Both the position numbers and the translations under genes were made by a program. Positions 32,271 to 41,432 of a DNA stretch of 64,000 nucleotides are shown one piece after another. The stretch comes from Comamonadaceae bacterium CG12_big_fil_rev_8_21_14_0_65_59_15. GTDB taxonomy: Bacteria > Pseudomonadota > Gammaproteobacteria > Burkholderiales > Burkholderiaceae_C. The notes under the pieces are model-generated. The model worked only from the letters and a program-made list of their open reading frames with translations. It had not been told where the DNA came from and made no database searches. Positions within the stretch are counted from its first letter, which is position 1. Every line of letters begins with the position of its first letter. The stretch spans positions 19,260 through 83,259 of the forward strand of contig PCUV01000116.1 in the NCBI GenBank assembly GCA_002786915.1. Direction: 5' to 3'.

Positions 32271-34862
32271 ATGTTTGGCCTGCAGATCGTCTTGAGGTGC
32301 GTTGTTGTTGTGACGCTCCTTTTTGGCACAGTTGCCTCGGCGCAACCTGCCAGCGCAGCGCCGGTGGTGTCCTCGCCAGCGCGCCCCCTGGTGGTGGGCA
32401 GCGAGCAAGACTACCCGCCGTTTGCCACCGGTCTGACAGACGCCACCGTCGGCGGGTTTACGGTGGAGCTCTGGCAGGCCGTGGCATCTGAAGCGGGGCT
32501 CTCGGGCACCTTGCGCGTGCTGCCGTTTCATCTGCTGTTGCAGCAATTCAAAGACGGCAAGATCGATGTCCTGATCAATCTGGCACAGTCGCCCGAGCGG
32601 CGACAGTTTGCCGATTTCAGCGTGCCGCATGTCGTGGTTCACGGTGCCATTTTTGCGCGCAAGGGGCGCTCCGACATCAAATCTGAAGATGACCTGCGCG
32701 GCAAATCCATCATCGTGCTCAACGCCGATCTGGCGCACGACTACGCGGTAGGCAAAGGGTGGGCCAAGCAACTGGTGCTGGTGGATACCGCAGCCGACGG
32801 CCTACAGCTGCTGGCCTCTGGCCAACACGATGTCATGCTGCTCAGCCGGTTGGTGGGACTGCAGACCATCAACGCGCTGCAGCTCACCCATGTTGAAGCT
32901 TTGAACGTGTCCGTCGGATTTGCCCAAAAGTTTGCTTTTGCAACCCACAAAGGACAAAACGACCTGTTGGCCCGGCTCAACGAGGGCCTGGCGGTCACCA
33001 AAGCCAACGGCGTCTACAACGCGCTTTACGAAAAGTGGTTTGGTGTTTACGAGGTGAAAGAAGCCGGTTGGCGCGATGCCTTGACCTTGATGGCCCCGGT
33101 AGTGGTCTTTTTTTTGCTGTGGATTGGATATTTGATTTGGCGTCGGCATATCGAGCGCAATCAGACCCTGGCGGCCACGGCCGCGTCACGCGACCTGTTG
33201 CGTACCATCATCGACACGGCACCGGTGCGGGTTTTCTGGAAAGATCAGGGGTTGCGCTACCTTGGCTGCAACGCCGCCTTTGCACACGACGCCGGCATGC
33301 CCAGCCCGCAGGACCTGATCGGCAAAGATGACTACCAGATGGGTTGGGCCGCGCAGGCTGACCTGTATCGCGCTGACGACCGTGCCGTGATGGCCTCTGG
33401 CATTGCCCAGCTTTTCTACGAAGAGCCGCAAACCACACCGCAGGGCCAAACCATTTGGTTGCGTACCTCCAAGGTGCCCCTGAAAAATCAGGCCAATGAA
33501 ACCATCGGCATTCTTGGGATATACGAAGATATCTCCGAGCGCAAGCTGCTTGACGAAAAGCTGCGCCAGCTTTCCACCGCAGTGGAACAAAGTCCGGCTT
33601 CGGTGGTGATCACCGACCTGCAAGCCAACATTCAATATGTCAATCCGCGCTTTACCGAGGTCACCGGCTATAGCGCCAACGAGGTCATTGGCCAAAATCC
33701 GCGCATCTTGCAGTCACACCTGACGGCCAGGCAAGTCTATGACGAGATGTGGCAAAAACTGACCAGTGGCCGAAGCTGGCAGGGCGAGCTGGTCAACCGG
33801 CGCAAGGATGGTCAAATTTATTGGGAAGACAGTCAGATTGCGCCGGTCAAGAATGATGACGACGCCGTTACCCACTATGTGGCCGTCAAAACCGATGTAA
33901 GCGAACGCATTCGCAGTGCCCAAATGATTGACAAGCTGTTGCATGACCAGCGGGCGATTCTGACCAACCTGTTCATCGGCATCGTGACGGTGCGAGGGCG
34001 CAAGATCGTCTGGGCCAACCCGGCTTTTGAACAGATGCTGGGTTACGACGTGGGTGAACTTGCGGGCCGACCGACCCGCCAAAATTATCCTGATGAAGCG
34101 GCTTACCAGGCTTTTGGTGCGGCCGCTTACCCGGCGCTGGCAGCAGACAAAATCTACCGGTCACAAATTGAACACGTGTGCAAGGATTGCAAACACATCT
34201 GGGTGGACGTCAGCGGCAGCATGCTCAATCATCAGACGGGTGAATCCTTGTGGGGGTTTATTGATATCACCGAAACCCGACGACTCGAAGAAGAAGTGCA
34301 GCAGCAAGCCTTGCATGACCCACTCACCAAGCTTGCCAACCGGCGCATGCTGGGCGACCGCCTGACCCAGGCGATGGCAGCAAGCCAGCGCAGCGCACGC
34401 TATGGCGCTGTCATGGCCCTGGACCTGGACAACTTCAAACCACTCAACGACGAGCAGGGTCATCAGGTGGGCGACTTGCTGTTGATGGAGGTGGCGCGGC
34501 GCCTGTGCGCATGCGTGCGACAAATTGATACGGTGGCGCGTGTTGGCGGGGACGAGTTTGTGGTCGTGCTGTCCGAATTGGACAACGAGCCGCTTCTAGC
34601 CAAGGTGCAAGCGCAGGAGATTGCCGAAAAAATCAGGCTGTCGCTGGCCGCGCCCTATGTGCTCGACCGGACGGTGGAGGGGCATGCAACCGAAAACATT
34701 GAACATCGCTGCACGGCCAGCATGGGTGTGGCTCTGTTCATGGGCCACGAAGCAATGCGCGACCAACTTCTGAACCGGGCCGACGCCGCCATGTACCGCG
34801 TCAAGGAAGCCGGGCGCAACGCAATACAGTTTTATGAAGAAGGATCGCCGCAGACCCATTGA
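32271..34862 (+). CDS. Periplasmic-binding-domain sensor with PAS domains and GGDEF (diguanylate cyclase)
   Basis: 863 residues from the ATG at 32271, where a good signal peptide begins (VVVVTLLFGTVASAQ); a TTG ten codons earlier is less likely. Residues about 40-265 are a solute-binding domain of the type found in BvgS (VGSEQDYPPFATG; GKIDVLINLAQSPERRQFAD). One membrane helix (LMAPVVVFFLLWIGYLIW) is followed by three PAS domains and a GGDEF domain with intact VGGDEFVVVL. No EAL domain. It probably links an external solute, perhaps an amino acid, to c-di-GMP synthesis. It lies beside the lysine regulator, but a link is only suggestive. Confidence 0.9.
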   Translation: MFGLQIVLRCVVVVTLLFGTVASAQPASAAPVVSSPARPLVVGSEQDYPPFATGLTDATVGGFTVELWQAVASEAGLSGTLRVLPFHLLLQQFKDGKIDVLINLAQSPERRQFADFSVPHVVVHGAIFARKGRSDIKSEDDLRGKSIIVLNADLAHDYAVGKGWAKQLVLVDTAADGLQLLASGQHDVMLLSRLVGLQTINALQLTHVEALNVSVGFAQKFAFATHKGQNDLLARLNEGLAVTKANGVYNALYEKWFGVYEVKEAGWRDALTLMAPVVVFFLLWIGYLIWRRHIERNQTLAATAASRDLLRTIIDTAPVRVFWKDQGLRYLGCNAAFAHDAGMPSPQDLIGKDDYQMGWAAQADLYRADDRAVMASGIAQLFYEEPQTTPQGQTIWLRTSKVPLKNQANETIGILGIYEDISERKLLDEKLRQLSTAVEQSPASVVITDLQANIQYVNPRFTEVTGYSANEVIGQNPRILQSHLTARQVYDEMWQKLTSGRSWQGELVNRRKDGQIYWEDSQIAPVKNDDDAVTHYVAVKTDVSERIRSAQMIDKLLHDQRAILTNLFIGIVTVRGRKIVWANPAFEQMLGYDVGELAGRPTRQNYPDEAAYQAFGAAAYPALAADKIYRSQIEHVCKDCKHIWVDVSGSMLNHQTGESLWGFIDITETRRLEEEVQQQALHDPLTKLANRRMLGDRLTQAMAASQRSARYGAVMALDLDNFKPLNDEQGHQVGDLLLMEVARRLCACVRQIDTVARVGGDEFVVVLSELDNEPLLAKVQAQEIAEKIRLSLAAPYVLDRTVEGHATENIEHRCTASMGVALFMGHEAMRDQLLNRADAAMYRVKEAGRNAIQFYEEGSPQTH

Positions 34863-35030
34863 TCTGCTTGTGCCCGACCCTCTTGCACTGACCCAATCAG
34901 CGTCGCTGGTTGTCGACAAAACCCGGTGTTTCGGCATTTGCCACCGGCATGTTGGCCACATCCACCACCATCGCGCCTTTTTGCTTGCGAGTGGCGACAC
35001 CCGGTATCAGCGCAGACGGCCGCGCCCAAA

Positions 35031-35135
35031 TCAAAAGAGGAAAAACTGGTGGAATTGAAGCGCCTGTTCGACGGCAACCTGATCTCAAAAGAAGCCTATG
35101 CAGATCGTCAAAAAGTAATTTTGAGCGGGCCATGA
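35031..35135 (+). pseudogene. SHOCT-domain fragment
   Basis: The frame encodes SKEEKLVELKRLFDGNLISK followed by EAYADRQKVIL, a complete SHOCT C-terminal module. Upstream the expected leader is found only in another frame (GVSAFATGMLATSTTIAPF), so the parent gene seems frameshifted. A 28-base copy of its centre occurs at 37024-37051. Function of the original protein unknown. The 170 bases before it, after the GGDEF gene, show nothing else. Confidence 0.5.
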
Positions 35136-35260
35136 ATTATCCGAGCCTGGCCCTTTTTCACAGTGCTTTGTAATTCCGCTGGACACCAACGTCGACTAAT
35201 CGGGATAGAGATAAATTGGGCGGTACTCTTGCCCCGGATGACGAAATAATTTTCGAGCTG

Positions 35261-35525
35261 TTAGAAAAACTGTTTGGCAAAGTTGGCCACAGCCAAGGCA
35301 ATCAGGATGCCCATCATCCATGACAACTTGTCCACTTTGGCATCCAGCATTGCCACATCGGTCTTGACACTCAACACATCGGCCTTGCTGGCCAGTGTGG
35401 AGTCAAGTGCCTCAGAAAAAAGCATCTTTTTGTGCTTCGACAATGGCAGCCGCCTGCTCGCGTGACAGCCCGGCTCTTTCAAGTCGGTCAACAAACTTGA
35501 ATGTGTCAAAGGTAATTGTGCTCAT
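35261..35525 (-). pseudogene. DUF1640-type coiled-coil membrane protein, frameshifted
   Basis: From an ATG at 35525 the frame reads STITFDTFKFVDRLERAGLS and on to EAQKDAFF, then stops. The rest of the family (SEALDSTLASKADVLSVKTD, a coiled coil, then the tail helix MMGILIALAVANFAKQFF) continues in another frame. One extra T in the T6 run GCTTTTTTCTGAG explains the break. Either a real mutation or a sequencing slip; a +1 programmed shift at TTC TGA is possible but unproven. Confidence 0.7.
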
Positions 35526-35590
35526 GTTGCGCAGTTTACACGCCTTCGCAGGCGTTGAGGCGAGATTCCAACCTGCGCACCCGATGCCAG

Positions 35591-35923
35591 CTACGCAGTG
35601 CGGGACTTCAGAGACGCTGCGACTGCCAATGCCTGAACCACGTCGCACACGGTTTTGCGGTCGGCGATTGACAGCGTGGTGTACTTGGCCAGCATGTCAC
35701 GGTCTTGCATGGTGAGAGCCGTGGTGTCAAAACTGCCCGCCTGCGATTTGACGGCCGGCGCCAGCGTGCCAAAACGCAGCTCGTCGGCGCTGACGTGCAG
35801 CCATTCAGCCAGCACGCGCAGCTTGTCTTGCATGGGGATGGACTTGCCAAGCAGCCAGTTGCGGGCGGTATGTGAGGTGATGCTTTTACCCCAGTAACGC
35901 AGGTTGAATTCGTTGGCAACCAA
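35591..35923 (-). CDS. Helix-turn-helix transcription regulator with missing start
   Basis: Visible sequence includes NEFNLRYWGKSITSHTARNW and LGKSIPMQDKLRVLAEWLHV, typical of small phage-like regulators. Family-like sequence continues upstream in the same frame (LAFADRLRAALKGVGVRPSA) to an in-frame stop at 36062-36064, yet no ATG, GTG or TTG occurs in that stretch. The TTG at 35923 cuts into the domain. So the N-terminus has either lost its start or uses a rare codon. Functional state uncertain; target unknown. Confidence 0.55.
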   Translation of the reverse strand: MVANEFNLRYWGKSITSHTARNWLLGKSIPMQDKLRVLAEWLHVSADELRFGTLAPAVKSQAGSFDTTALTMQDRDMLAKYTTLSIADRKTVCDVVQALAVAASLKSRTA

Positions 35924-36204
35924 AGTTGCAGACGGCCGGACACCAACGCCTTTAAGCGCTGCACGCAGACGATCCGCAAAGGCTAAGTTTTCAAGGGACT
36001 TGGACGCATTTGATATGCAACAGAAACTAGGTTCAAGTTCAAGCCATGATTTGATGATTAATCAAATTAATCGTAAAAATCGATTACATTCAAGAAAAAG
36101 AAGCTGCGTTTTGAAAAGCTCATAAACGACAAAGGGATCGTCTGTTTGAAGTTTTCCCCGTTTCTGTCAAGTCAATTTGCCTTCGGCCTTGCCCGATGCG
36201 CGAT

Positions 36205-36237
36205 GGGATTAATTGGGGTCAGACTCCAATTAATCCC
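36205..36237. repeat. Family A palindrome that truncates the DUF5615-like toxin
   Basis: GGGATTAATTGG and CCAATTAATCCC are perfect 12-base arms around GGTCAGACT. The coding match of the toxin ends at this palindrome. Confidence 0.8.
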
Positions 36238-36350
36238 CTGTCAGACGCTGATTCCAACCCGAGCAAGACAACGTGACTGGTACCAGGAAAATCATGTTGC
36301 AAGAACGGCACCAACCGTCTTGACAAATTTTCATCAAGCAGCAGTTTCAT
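36219..36350 (-). pseudogene. DUF5615 PIN-like toxin, truncated by a repeat
   Basis: The ATG at 36350 overlaps the antitoxin stop (ATGA). It reads MKLLLDENLSRRLVPFLQHD and on to SHVVLLGLESASDR, the typical first third of DUF5615 toxins. After that the frame enters the family A palindrome and stops; only 43 residues remain. The downstream catalytic half (usually a DFVIVTKDSDF-like stretch) is not seen between 35926 and 36218. Confidence 0.75.
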
Positions 36351-36565
36351 TGAACCTGTAACGAAACCACTTGATGTTCACGCTGGGCGGCATAGGCCAG
36401 CACGGCACGGATATCGTCGGCCGTCAGCTCGGGGAAATCGTCCAGAATTTCTTGCGCCGACATGCCGCTGGACAACATGGACAGCACGTCATACACAGAA
36501 ATTCGCAAACCGCGAATACAAGGTCTGCCACCCCGCTTGCCTAGCTCCAAAGTAATTGCGTTCAT
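36347..36565 (-). CDS. DUF433 family antitoxin, orphaned
   Basis: 72 residues, complete for the family: GGRPCIRGLRISVYDVLSML, SGMSAQEILDDFPELTADDI, then AVLAYAAQREH. DUF433 proteins pair with DUF5615 toxins. Its toxin gene follows with a four-base overlap but is truncated, so this is an orphan antitoxin. Confidence 0.85.
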   Translation of the reverse strand: MNAITLELGKRGGRPCIRGLRISVYDVLSMLSSGMSAQEILDDFPELTADDIRAVLAYAAQREHQVVSLQVQ

Positions 36566-36659
36566 TGCAGACTTCCGGTTGATTTGTTCTGAAGTGATTG
36601 TGCATCAAACTGGCTACGCCATTCATTGGCGGCAGACTTCTGGGAAAAGGGGTCAACCC

Positions 36660-36878
36660 TCATTGGCGCACCCAGGCCACAGCTGCTGCCACATCCAGCT
36701 CGGTCAAGTTCAGCTCTGCCAATTTGGCGCGAACCGCGTCAGCGCGTTGAATTCGCACCGGTGTCAAAACAACTTGCCCGGCTTTCACTTCCACATCAAA
36801 GTATTCCGGCGCTCCCACTTGGACAGTGATGCTTTTTGGCAGCGTCAACTGGTTTTTTGAGGTCATTTTGGCCAGCAT
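36660..36878 (-). CDS. AbrB/SpoVT-fold antitoxin-like protein, orphan
   Basis: 72 residues with an AAGGA site before the ATG at 36878. MLAKMTSKNQLTLPKSI is the swapped-hairpin AbrB start, and the tail RADAVRAKLAELNLTELDVA is typical of antitoxins paired with PIN-family toxins. No PIN toxin follows; the next 90 bases are non-coding and then comes the DUF433 gene. Confidence 0.8.
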   Translation of the reverse strand: MLAKMTSKNQLTLPKSITVQVGAPEYFDVEVKAGQVVLTPVRIQRADAVRAKLAELNLTELDVAAAVAWVRQ

Positions 36879-37023
36879 TGAATTTCCTTAGGGGTCGCAC
36901 TGTTCAAGTTATTGCTGCTTGACCTCTTAAATAAGAATTCCTTACTTTGGCTCAAATGATCAATCACAAATCACGCAAAATCGGTGAAAAAAAGGGGCCA
37001 GTGCCAACTGGCCAGTGGTTGCC

Positions 37024-37051
37024 GATGGCAACCTGATTTCAAAAGAAGCCT
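37024..37051 (+). pseudogene. Second SHOCT core fragment
   Basis: GATGGCAACCTGATTTCAAA then AGAAGCCT matches the SHOCT core at 35078 onward at 26 of 28 positions. Both differences are silent third-codon changes, a sign of former coding selection. It lies just after the metH stop. Confidence 0.5.
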
Positions 37052-37054
37052 GCG

Positions 37055-39940
37055 CTATGACAAATTTGGCGCCAGAAAGCGCGCCAAAGCTTGGGCGTCC
37101 AACCCCCGGCGCTGCGCCATGTCCTGCAACTGGTCGTCGCCCACTCTGCCGACGTTGAAGTAAGCCGCTTGCGGGTGCGCCAGATAAAAGCCGCTGACAC
37201 TGGCGGCCGGGCTCATGGCCAGACTTTCGGTGAGCGTCATGCCAATCTCTGCACATTGCAGCAGATCAAACATGGCTTGCTTGACGCTGTGATCAGGGCA
37301 CGCCGGGTAGCCAGGAGCCGGGCGGATGCCCTGGTATTTTTCGGCGATCAGCTCGGGCACGCTCAAAGCCTCGGCCGGTGCGTAACCCCACAAGTCGGTG
37401 CGCACCTTGTGGTGCAGGCACTCAGCAAAAGCCTCGGCCAGCCGGTCGGCCAGGGCTTTGAGCATGATGGCGCTGTAGTCGTCGTGCGCGGCCAGAAACT
37501 GGTTCTCTTTTTTCTCGATGCCCAGCCCGGCAGTGACCGCAAACACGCCCACGTAGTCTGCCGCACCTGCATGGGCGGACCTGCTGGGCTCAGGCAATTG
37601 AGCCTCTTTTTGGCCTGTAGCGCTTGCTGTACCTGCGCTAGCAGCTACTGATTTTGATATAACCGATGTGGGCGCCACAAAGTCCGACAGGCAGCGGTTG
37701 GGGTGAAAGCTGCCGTCGTCCTCCTGTTCGCGCGCGGCTTGCTGGCGCAGGCCGTACCAGGTCAGCGCCACCGTGCTGCGGGACTCATCCGTGTAGAGTG
37801 CAATGTCGTCGTCGCCCACGCGGTTGGCGGGGTACAGGCCGACCACGCCGTTAGCCGTGAGCCAGCGACCGTCGATGATTTTCTTCAGCATTGCCTGGCC
37901 GTCCGCAAGCACCTTGCGCGCCTCTTGGCCAACCACCTCGTCGTCCAGAATGGCTGGGTACGGTCCGGCGAGATCCCAGGTCTGAAAGAACGGGCCCCAG
38001 TCGATGTACCTGGCAATGTCGGCCAGGTCAAAGTTTTTGAACACACGCCGACCGATGAACTTCGGCGCGGTGGGTTGGTAGCGTGCCCAGTCGATCGGGG
38101 TTTTGTTGGCGCGCGCCTTGGCCAGCGGCCACAGCGGTGTCACCTTTTTGTTGGCGTGCTGTTGGCGCACGCGTTCGTAGTCGCTCAGAGTTTCTTGCAC
38201 AAACGCGTCTTTTGCTTCACCCAGCAGGTTTTGCGCCACGCCCACGCTGCGACTGGCGTCCGGCACATACACCACCGGGCCGTCGTAGTGCGGTGAAATC
38301 TTGACGGCAGTGTGCACCCGGCTGGTGGTGGCCCCGCCTATGAGTAGCGGGATTTTTTTGATGCGAAAGTAGTCGTCTTTTTGCATCTCACCAGCCACGT
38401 ACTGCATTTCTTCCAGGCTCGGCGTGATCAGGCCAGACAGGCCAATGATGTCAGCCGCCTCGGCCTTGGCGCGCGCCAGGATTTCGTGGCAGGGCACCAT
38501 CACGCCCAGGTTGATCACGTCAAAGTTGTTGCATTGCAAGACCACGGTAACGATGTTTTTGCCAATGTCGTGCACGTCGCCCTTGACGGTGGCAATCACG
38601 ATCTTGCCCTTGGTGGCCACGTCGCGCCCTGCCGCCTCGTCGCGCAGCTTTTCTTCTTCAATATAGGGGATGAGATGCGCCACCGCCTGCTTCATGACGC
38701 GTGCGCTTTTCACCACCTGAGGCAAAAACATCTTGCCCTGGCCAAACAGGTCGCCCACGATGCTCATGCCCGCCATCAGCGGGCCTTCAATCACGTGCAG
38801 CGGGCGACCGCCCTTGGCAATGATCTGCTGGTAGGCTTCCTCGGTGTCTTCGACGATGAAGTCGGTGATGCCGTGCACCATGGCGTGGCTCAGACGCTGA
38901 TCGAAGCTGGCGGGGTGCTCCGGCGTGCCGCGCCATTCAAGTTTTTTGGATTCGTCTTTCGCGCCGCTCTTGGCGGTTTCGGCAATCTCGACCAGGCGCT
39001 CGCCCGCATCCGGCCTGCGGTTCAGCACCACGTCTTCTACGCGCTCGCGCAACACCGGGTCGAGCTCGTCATAAACGCCAATCATGCCGGCGTTGACGAT
39101 GCCCATGTCCATGCCGGCTTGGATTGCGTGGTACAAAAACACGGTGTGGATGGCCTCGCGCACCGGGTCGTTGCCGCGAAAGCTAAAGCTCACGTTGCTC
39201 ACCCCGCCGCTGACCTTGGCGCCGGGCAGGTTGGCCTTGATCCAGCGCGTGGCTTCAATGAAATCGACCGCGTAGTTGTTGTGCTCTTCGATGCCGGTGG
39301 CGATGGCGAAGATATTGGGGTCGAAGATGATGTCTTCCGGCGGAAAGCCCACCTCGTCGACCAGGATACGGTAGGCGCGCTCGCAGATGCCGATCTTTCG
39401 CTCGTAAGTGTCGGCCTGGCCCTGTTCGTCAAACGCCATCACCACGGCGGCGGCACCGTAGCGGCGCAGCAATTTGGCGTGGTGTTTGAAGGCATCGACA
39501 CCTTCTTTCATGCTGATCGAGTTGACCACCGGCTTGCCCTGCACGCAGCGCAAGCCCGCTTCGATGACGCTCCATTTGCTCGAATCAATCATCACCGGCA
39601 CGCGTGAGATGTCGGGCTCGGAGGCGATCAGGTTCAAAAAGCGCACCATGGCCGCCTGGCTGTCAAGCATGGCCTCGTCCATGTTGATGTCGATGATTTG
39701 CGCGCCGTTTTCCACCTGCTGGCGCGCCACGCTCAAAGCGGCGTCAAAGTCGCCCGCCAAAATCATGCGGGCAAACGCTTTGGAGCCGGTCACGTTGGTG
39801 CGCTCGCCGATGTTGACGAATGAAGCGATTGGGGACAGATCTTTAGCTCTGTCCCCAACACTTAAAGCAGACGCCGCAACGCCGATCGTCAGCGGCTCCA
39901 GGCCGGACAACTTCATGGGAGGAACAAAAGATTCAGACAT
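37055..39940 (-). CDS. metH: Methionine synthase MetH, C-terminal half (folate, B12 and activation domains)
   Basis: 961 residues from the ATG at 39940. Methyltetrahydrofolate-binding domain [20 protein letters not shown]; cobalamin domain with DVHDIG in [19 protein letters not shown]-terminal AdoMet activation domain with [16 protein letters not shown]. The homocysteine-binding half is a separate gene at 43957-45021. A palindrome GGGGACAGA/TCTGTCCCC is read in frame near residues 30-40 ([15 protein letters not shown]), and a family C-like linker ([16 protein letters not shown]) lies in the activation domain. Translation is probably controlled by the SAH riboswitch just upstream. Confidence 0.95.
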   Translation of the reverse strand: MSESFVPPMKLSGLEPLTIGVAASALSVGDRAKDLSPIASFVNIGERTNVTGSKAFARMILAGDFDAALSVARQQVENGAQIIDINMDEAMLDSQAAMVRFLNLIASEPDISRVPVMIDSSKWSVIEAGLRCVQGKPVVNSISMKEGVDAFKHHAKLLRRYGAAAVVMAFDEQGQADTYERKIGICERAYRILVDEVGFPPEDIIFDPNIFAIATGIEEHNNYAVDFIEATRWIKANLPGAKVSGGVSNVSFSFRGNDPVREAIHTVFLYHAIQAGMDMGIVNAGMIGVYDELDPVLRERVEDVVLNRRPDAGERLVEIAETAKSGAKDESKKLEWRGTPEHPASFDQRLSHAMVHGITDFIVEDTEEAYQQIIAKGGRPLHVIEGPLMAGMSIVGDLFGQGKMFLPQVVKSARVMKQAVAHLIPYIEEEKLRDEAAGRDVATKGKIVIATVKGDVHDIGKNIVTVVLQCNNFDVINLGVMVPCHEILARAKAEAADIIGLSGLITPSLEEMQYVAGEMQKDDYFRIKKIPLLIGGATTSRVHTAVKISPHYDGPVVYVPDASRSVGVAQNLLGEAKDAFVQETLSDYERVRQQHANKKVTPLWPLAKARANKTPIDWARYQPTAPKFIGRRVFKNFDLADIARYIDWGPFFQTWDLAGPYPAILDDEVVGQEARKVLADGQAMLKKIIDGRWLTANGVVGLYPANRVGDDDIALYTDESRSTVALTWYGLRQQAAREQEDDGSFHPNRCLSDFVAPTSVISKSVAASAGTASATGQKEAQLPEPSRSAHAGAADYVGVFAVTAGLGIEKKENQFLAAHDDYSAIMLKALADRLAEAFAECLHHKVRTDLWGYAPAEALSVPELIAEKYQGIRPAPGYPACPDHSVKQAMFDLLQCAEIGMTLTESLAMSPAASVSGFYLAHPQAAYFNVGRVGDDQLQDMAQRRGLDAQALARFLAPNLS
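39829..39858. repeat. Palindrome TTGGGGACAGA...TCTGTCCCCAA inside metH
   Basis: Perfect 11-base arms around CTTTAGC-like centre. Related GGGACAGA/TCTGTCC units occur at 60478-60537 and 61799-61858. Translated in frame in MetH before the folate domain. Confidence 0.8.
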
Positions 39941-39965
39941 GCGACTCACCTGTAAACGTCAAAAA

Positions 39966-40034
39966 GCAGGTGAGCGTCGTTGTACGGTACCCAAGCCTGA
40001 CCGGCCATGTGGCCGACTGCAACGCTCCTTGGAT
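39966..40034 (-). ncRNA. S-adenosylhomocysteine (SAH) riboswitch controlling metH
   Basis: On the minus strand the order is CCAAGGAGCGTTGCA, a stem CGGCC-ACAT-GGCCG, TCAGGCTTGG, then CAACGACGCTCACCTG. This follows the SAH riboswitch consensus (AGGAGCGNUGCA...CAGGCU...GCGCUC). P1 is CCAAG/CTTGG; the pseudoknot is GAGCGT/ACGCTC. Its 3' end CTCACCTG is exactly complementary to CAGGTGAG, the ribosome site of metH at 39945-39952. Ligand binding would hold ACGCTC in the pseudoknot and free the ribosome site, an ON switch when SAH accumulates. Confidence 0.87.
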
Positions 40035-40184
40035 GGGCGTGATTTTAAGGGGATTGGGTGTGTCTGCTTCGCGCCGAAGGTGCAAACCAAGGCGGGGGGC
40101 GCTGGGAGACATCGACGCACGGCAGGGCGCATGCGCCTGACCCAGTCGCCGCGCCGTGCGTGGACACAGCCGGTCCTCGCCGAT

Positions 40185-41417
40185 TCACAGCACCCAAAAC
40201 CCGTGCGTGCCGTCTCGCTCCAATTGCGCGACCAGACCGTATTCCCAGTCCAGATAAGCCTGCATCGCCTCTTGCGCGTTGTCGGTGCCTTCATAGGGGC
40301 GGCGGTAGCGGTGCGGGTTGGGCGCCACCGGCGCGGGCAGGCCACCGGTTTGCGAGCAGTCGGTTTGCGGCACACCGTCCAGTACCCACACATCCCACGC
40401 CATCTGGGCCAACCAAGAGGCGCTCATGCTGGCGCGCACGCCGTCGGTGTCAAACAACACCACGCGCGCACCGCGCACCGGCATGGCCATATCGGTTTCT
40501 TGCACCAATTGACCGCCCGGGGCACTTTCGAAACCGGGCAGATGCCCCGCAGCAAATTCTTCGGGCGTGCGCACGTCAAAACAATACGTAGTGCGGGACA
40601 ACCCGGCTTGAAAGCGTGCCAGGTCCGATGCCGTGGCACGTTGCACGCCGGCGCGGTCGGCCACACTGCGTGCACGCGTTGCCGCCTGCGCCTGTTGCGC
40701 GGGCGATACCGGCAAAAAACGGCGATCGGCACCGGTCTGTAGTGTCTGGCCTGCCAGCGTCCAGCCGATGGTGCCGTTACGCAGGGCGCACACCGGGTTG
40801 GGAATGTCCGCGTTGATCAAGGATTGCGCGCCGATGATGCTGCGCGTGCGCCCCGCACAGTTCACGATGACTTGCGTGCGCGGGTCGGGCGCCAGCGCAC
40901 CTACGCGCAACACCAGTTCAGCGCCAGGCACGCTGATGCCACCCGGGATGGCCATGGTGTGGTATTCGTCAAAACGGCGCGCGTCGAGCACCACCACGTC
41001 CGCCTGGCGCGCCAGCAAGTCTTGTACCTCGGGCGCGCTGAGCATGGGGGTGTGGCGCTGGGCCTCCACCAACTCGCCAAACGCCTTGCTGGGCGCATTC
41101 ACGTCCTGAAACAACTCGCCGCCCGCGTCGCGCCAACCCTGCAAACCGCCGCTCAGCAACGTCACCTGCGTGTAGCCCAGCGCCTGCAGCGTTTGCCTGG
41201 CCGGTTCTGCCAGGTCCTCGCCGTCGTCATAGACCACCACCAGCGTGGTTAGGCGGGGAATGCGTTTGGGTGCGTCGGCGGCGATGCGATGCAGGGGCAG
41301 ATTGGCGGCAAACAGCGGGTGCGCCTGCGCAAAAACATCTTCTTCGCGCACGTCCAGCAGTGCAATTTCAGTGCGCTCCAGCAGCGCCCGTCGAACGTCG
41401 TGATAAGTCTTGATCAT
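40185..41417 (-). CDS. Multi-rhodanese-domain sulfurtransferase
   Basis: 410 residues with three rhodanese-like units. Only the middle one keeps an active-site Cys (VIVNCAGRTRSIIGAQSLIN; CAGRTR loop). The first (LVVVYDDGEDLAEPARQTLQ) and third (VVLFDTDGVRASMSASWLAQ) lack it. It would transfer sulfur from thiosulfate or a persulfide. It follows the thiol dioxygenase gene with 15 bases between, so both likely act in cysteine or mercapto-acid breakdown. Confidence 0.88.
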   Translation of the reverse strand: MIKTYHDVRRALLERTEIALLDVREEDVFAQAHPLFAANLPLHRIAADAPKRIPRLTTLVVVYDDGEDLAEPARQTLQALGYTQVTLLSGGLQGWRDAGGELFQDVNAPSKAFGELVEAQRHTPMLSAPEVQDLLARQADVVVLDARRFDEYHTMAIPGGISVPGAELVLRVGALAPDPRTQVIVNCAGRTRSIIGAQSLINADIPNPVCALRNGTIGWTLAGQTLQTGADRRFLPVSPAQQAQAATRARSVADRAGVQRATASDLARFQAGLSRTTYCFDVRTPEEFAAGHLPGFESAPGGQLVQETDMAMPVRGARVVLFDTDGVRASMSASWLAQMAWDVWVLDGVPQTDCSQTGGLPAPVAPNPHRYRRPYEGTDNAQEAMQAYLDWEYGLVAQLERDGTHGFWVL

Positions 41418-41432
41418 GATGGGCAGGCTGGC

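Noticed and set aside
35412..35420. A -1 slippery heptamer (T TTT TTC) for programmed frameshifting
   Set aside because: A -1 shift does not lead into the frame that carries the rest of the family; only +1 (or a lost base) does.
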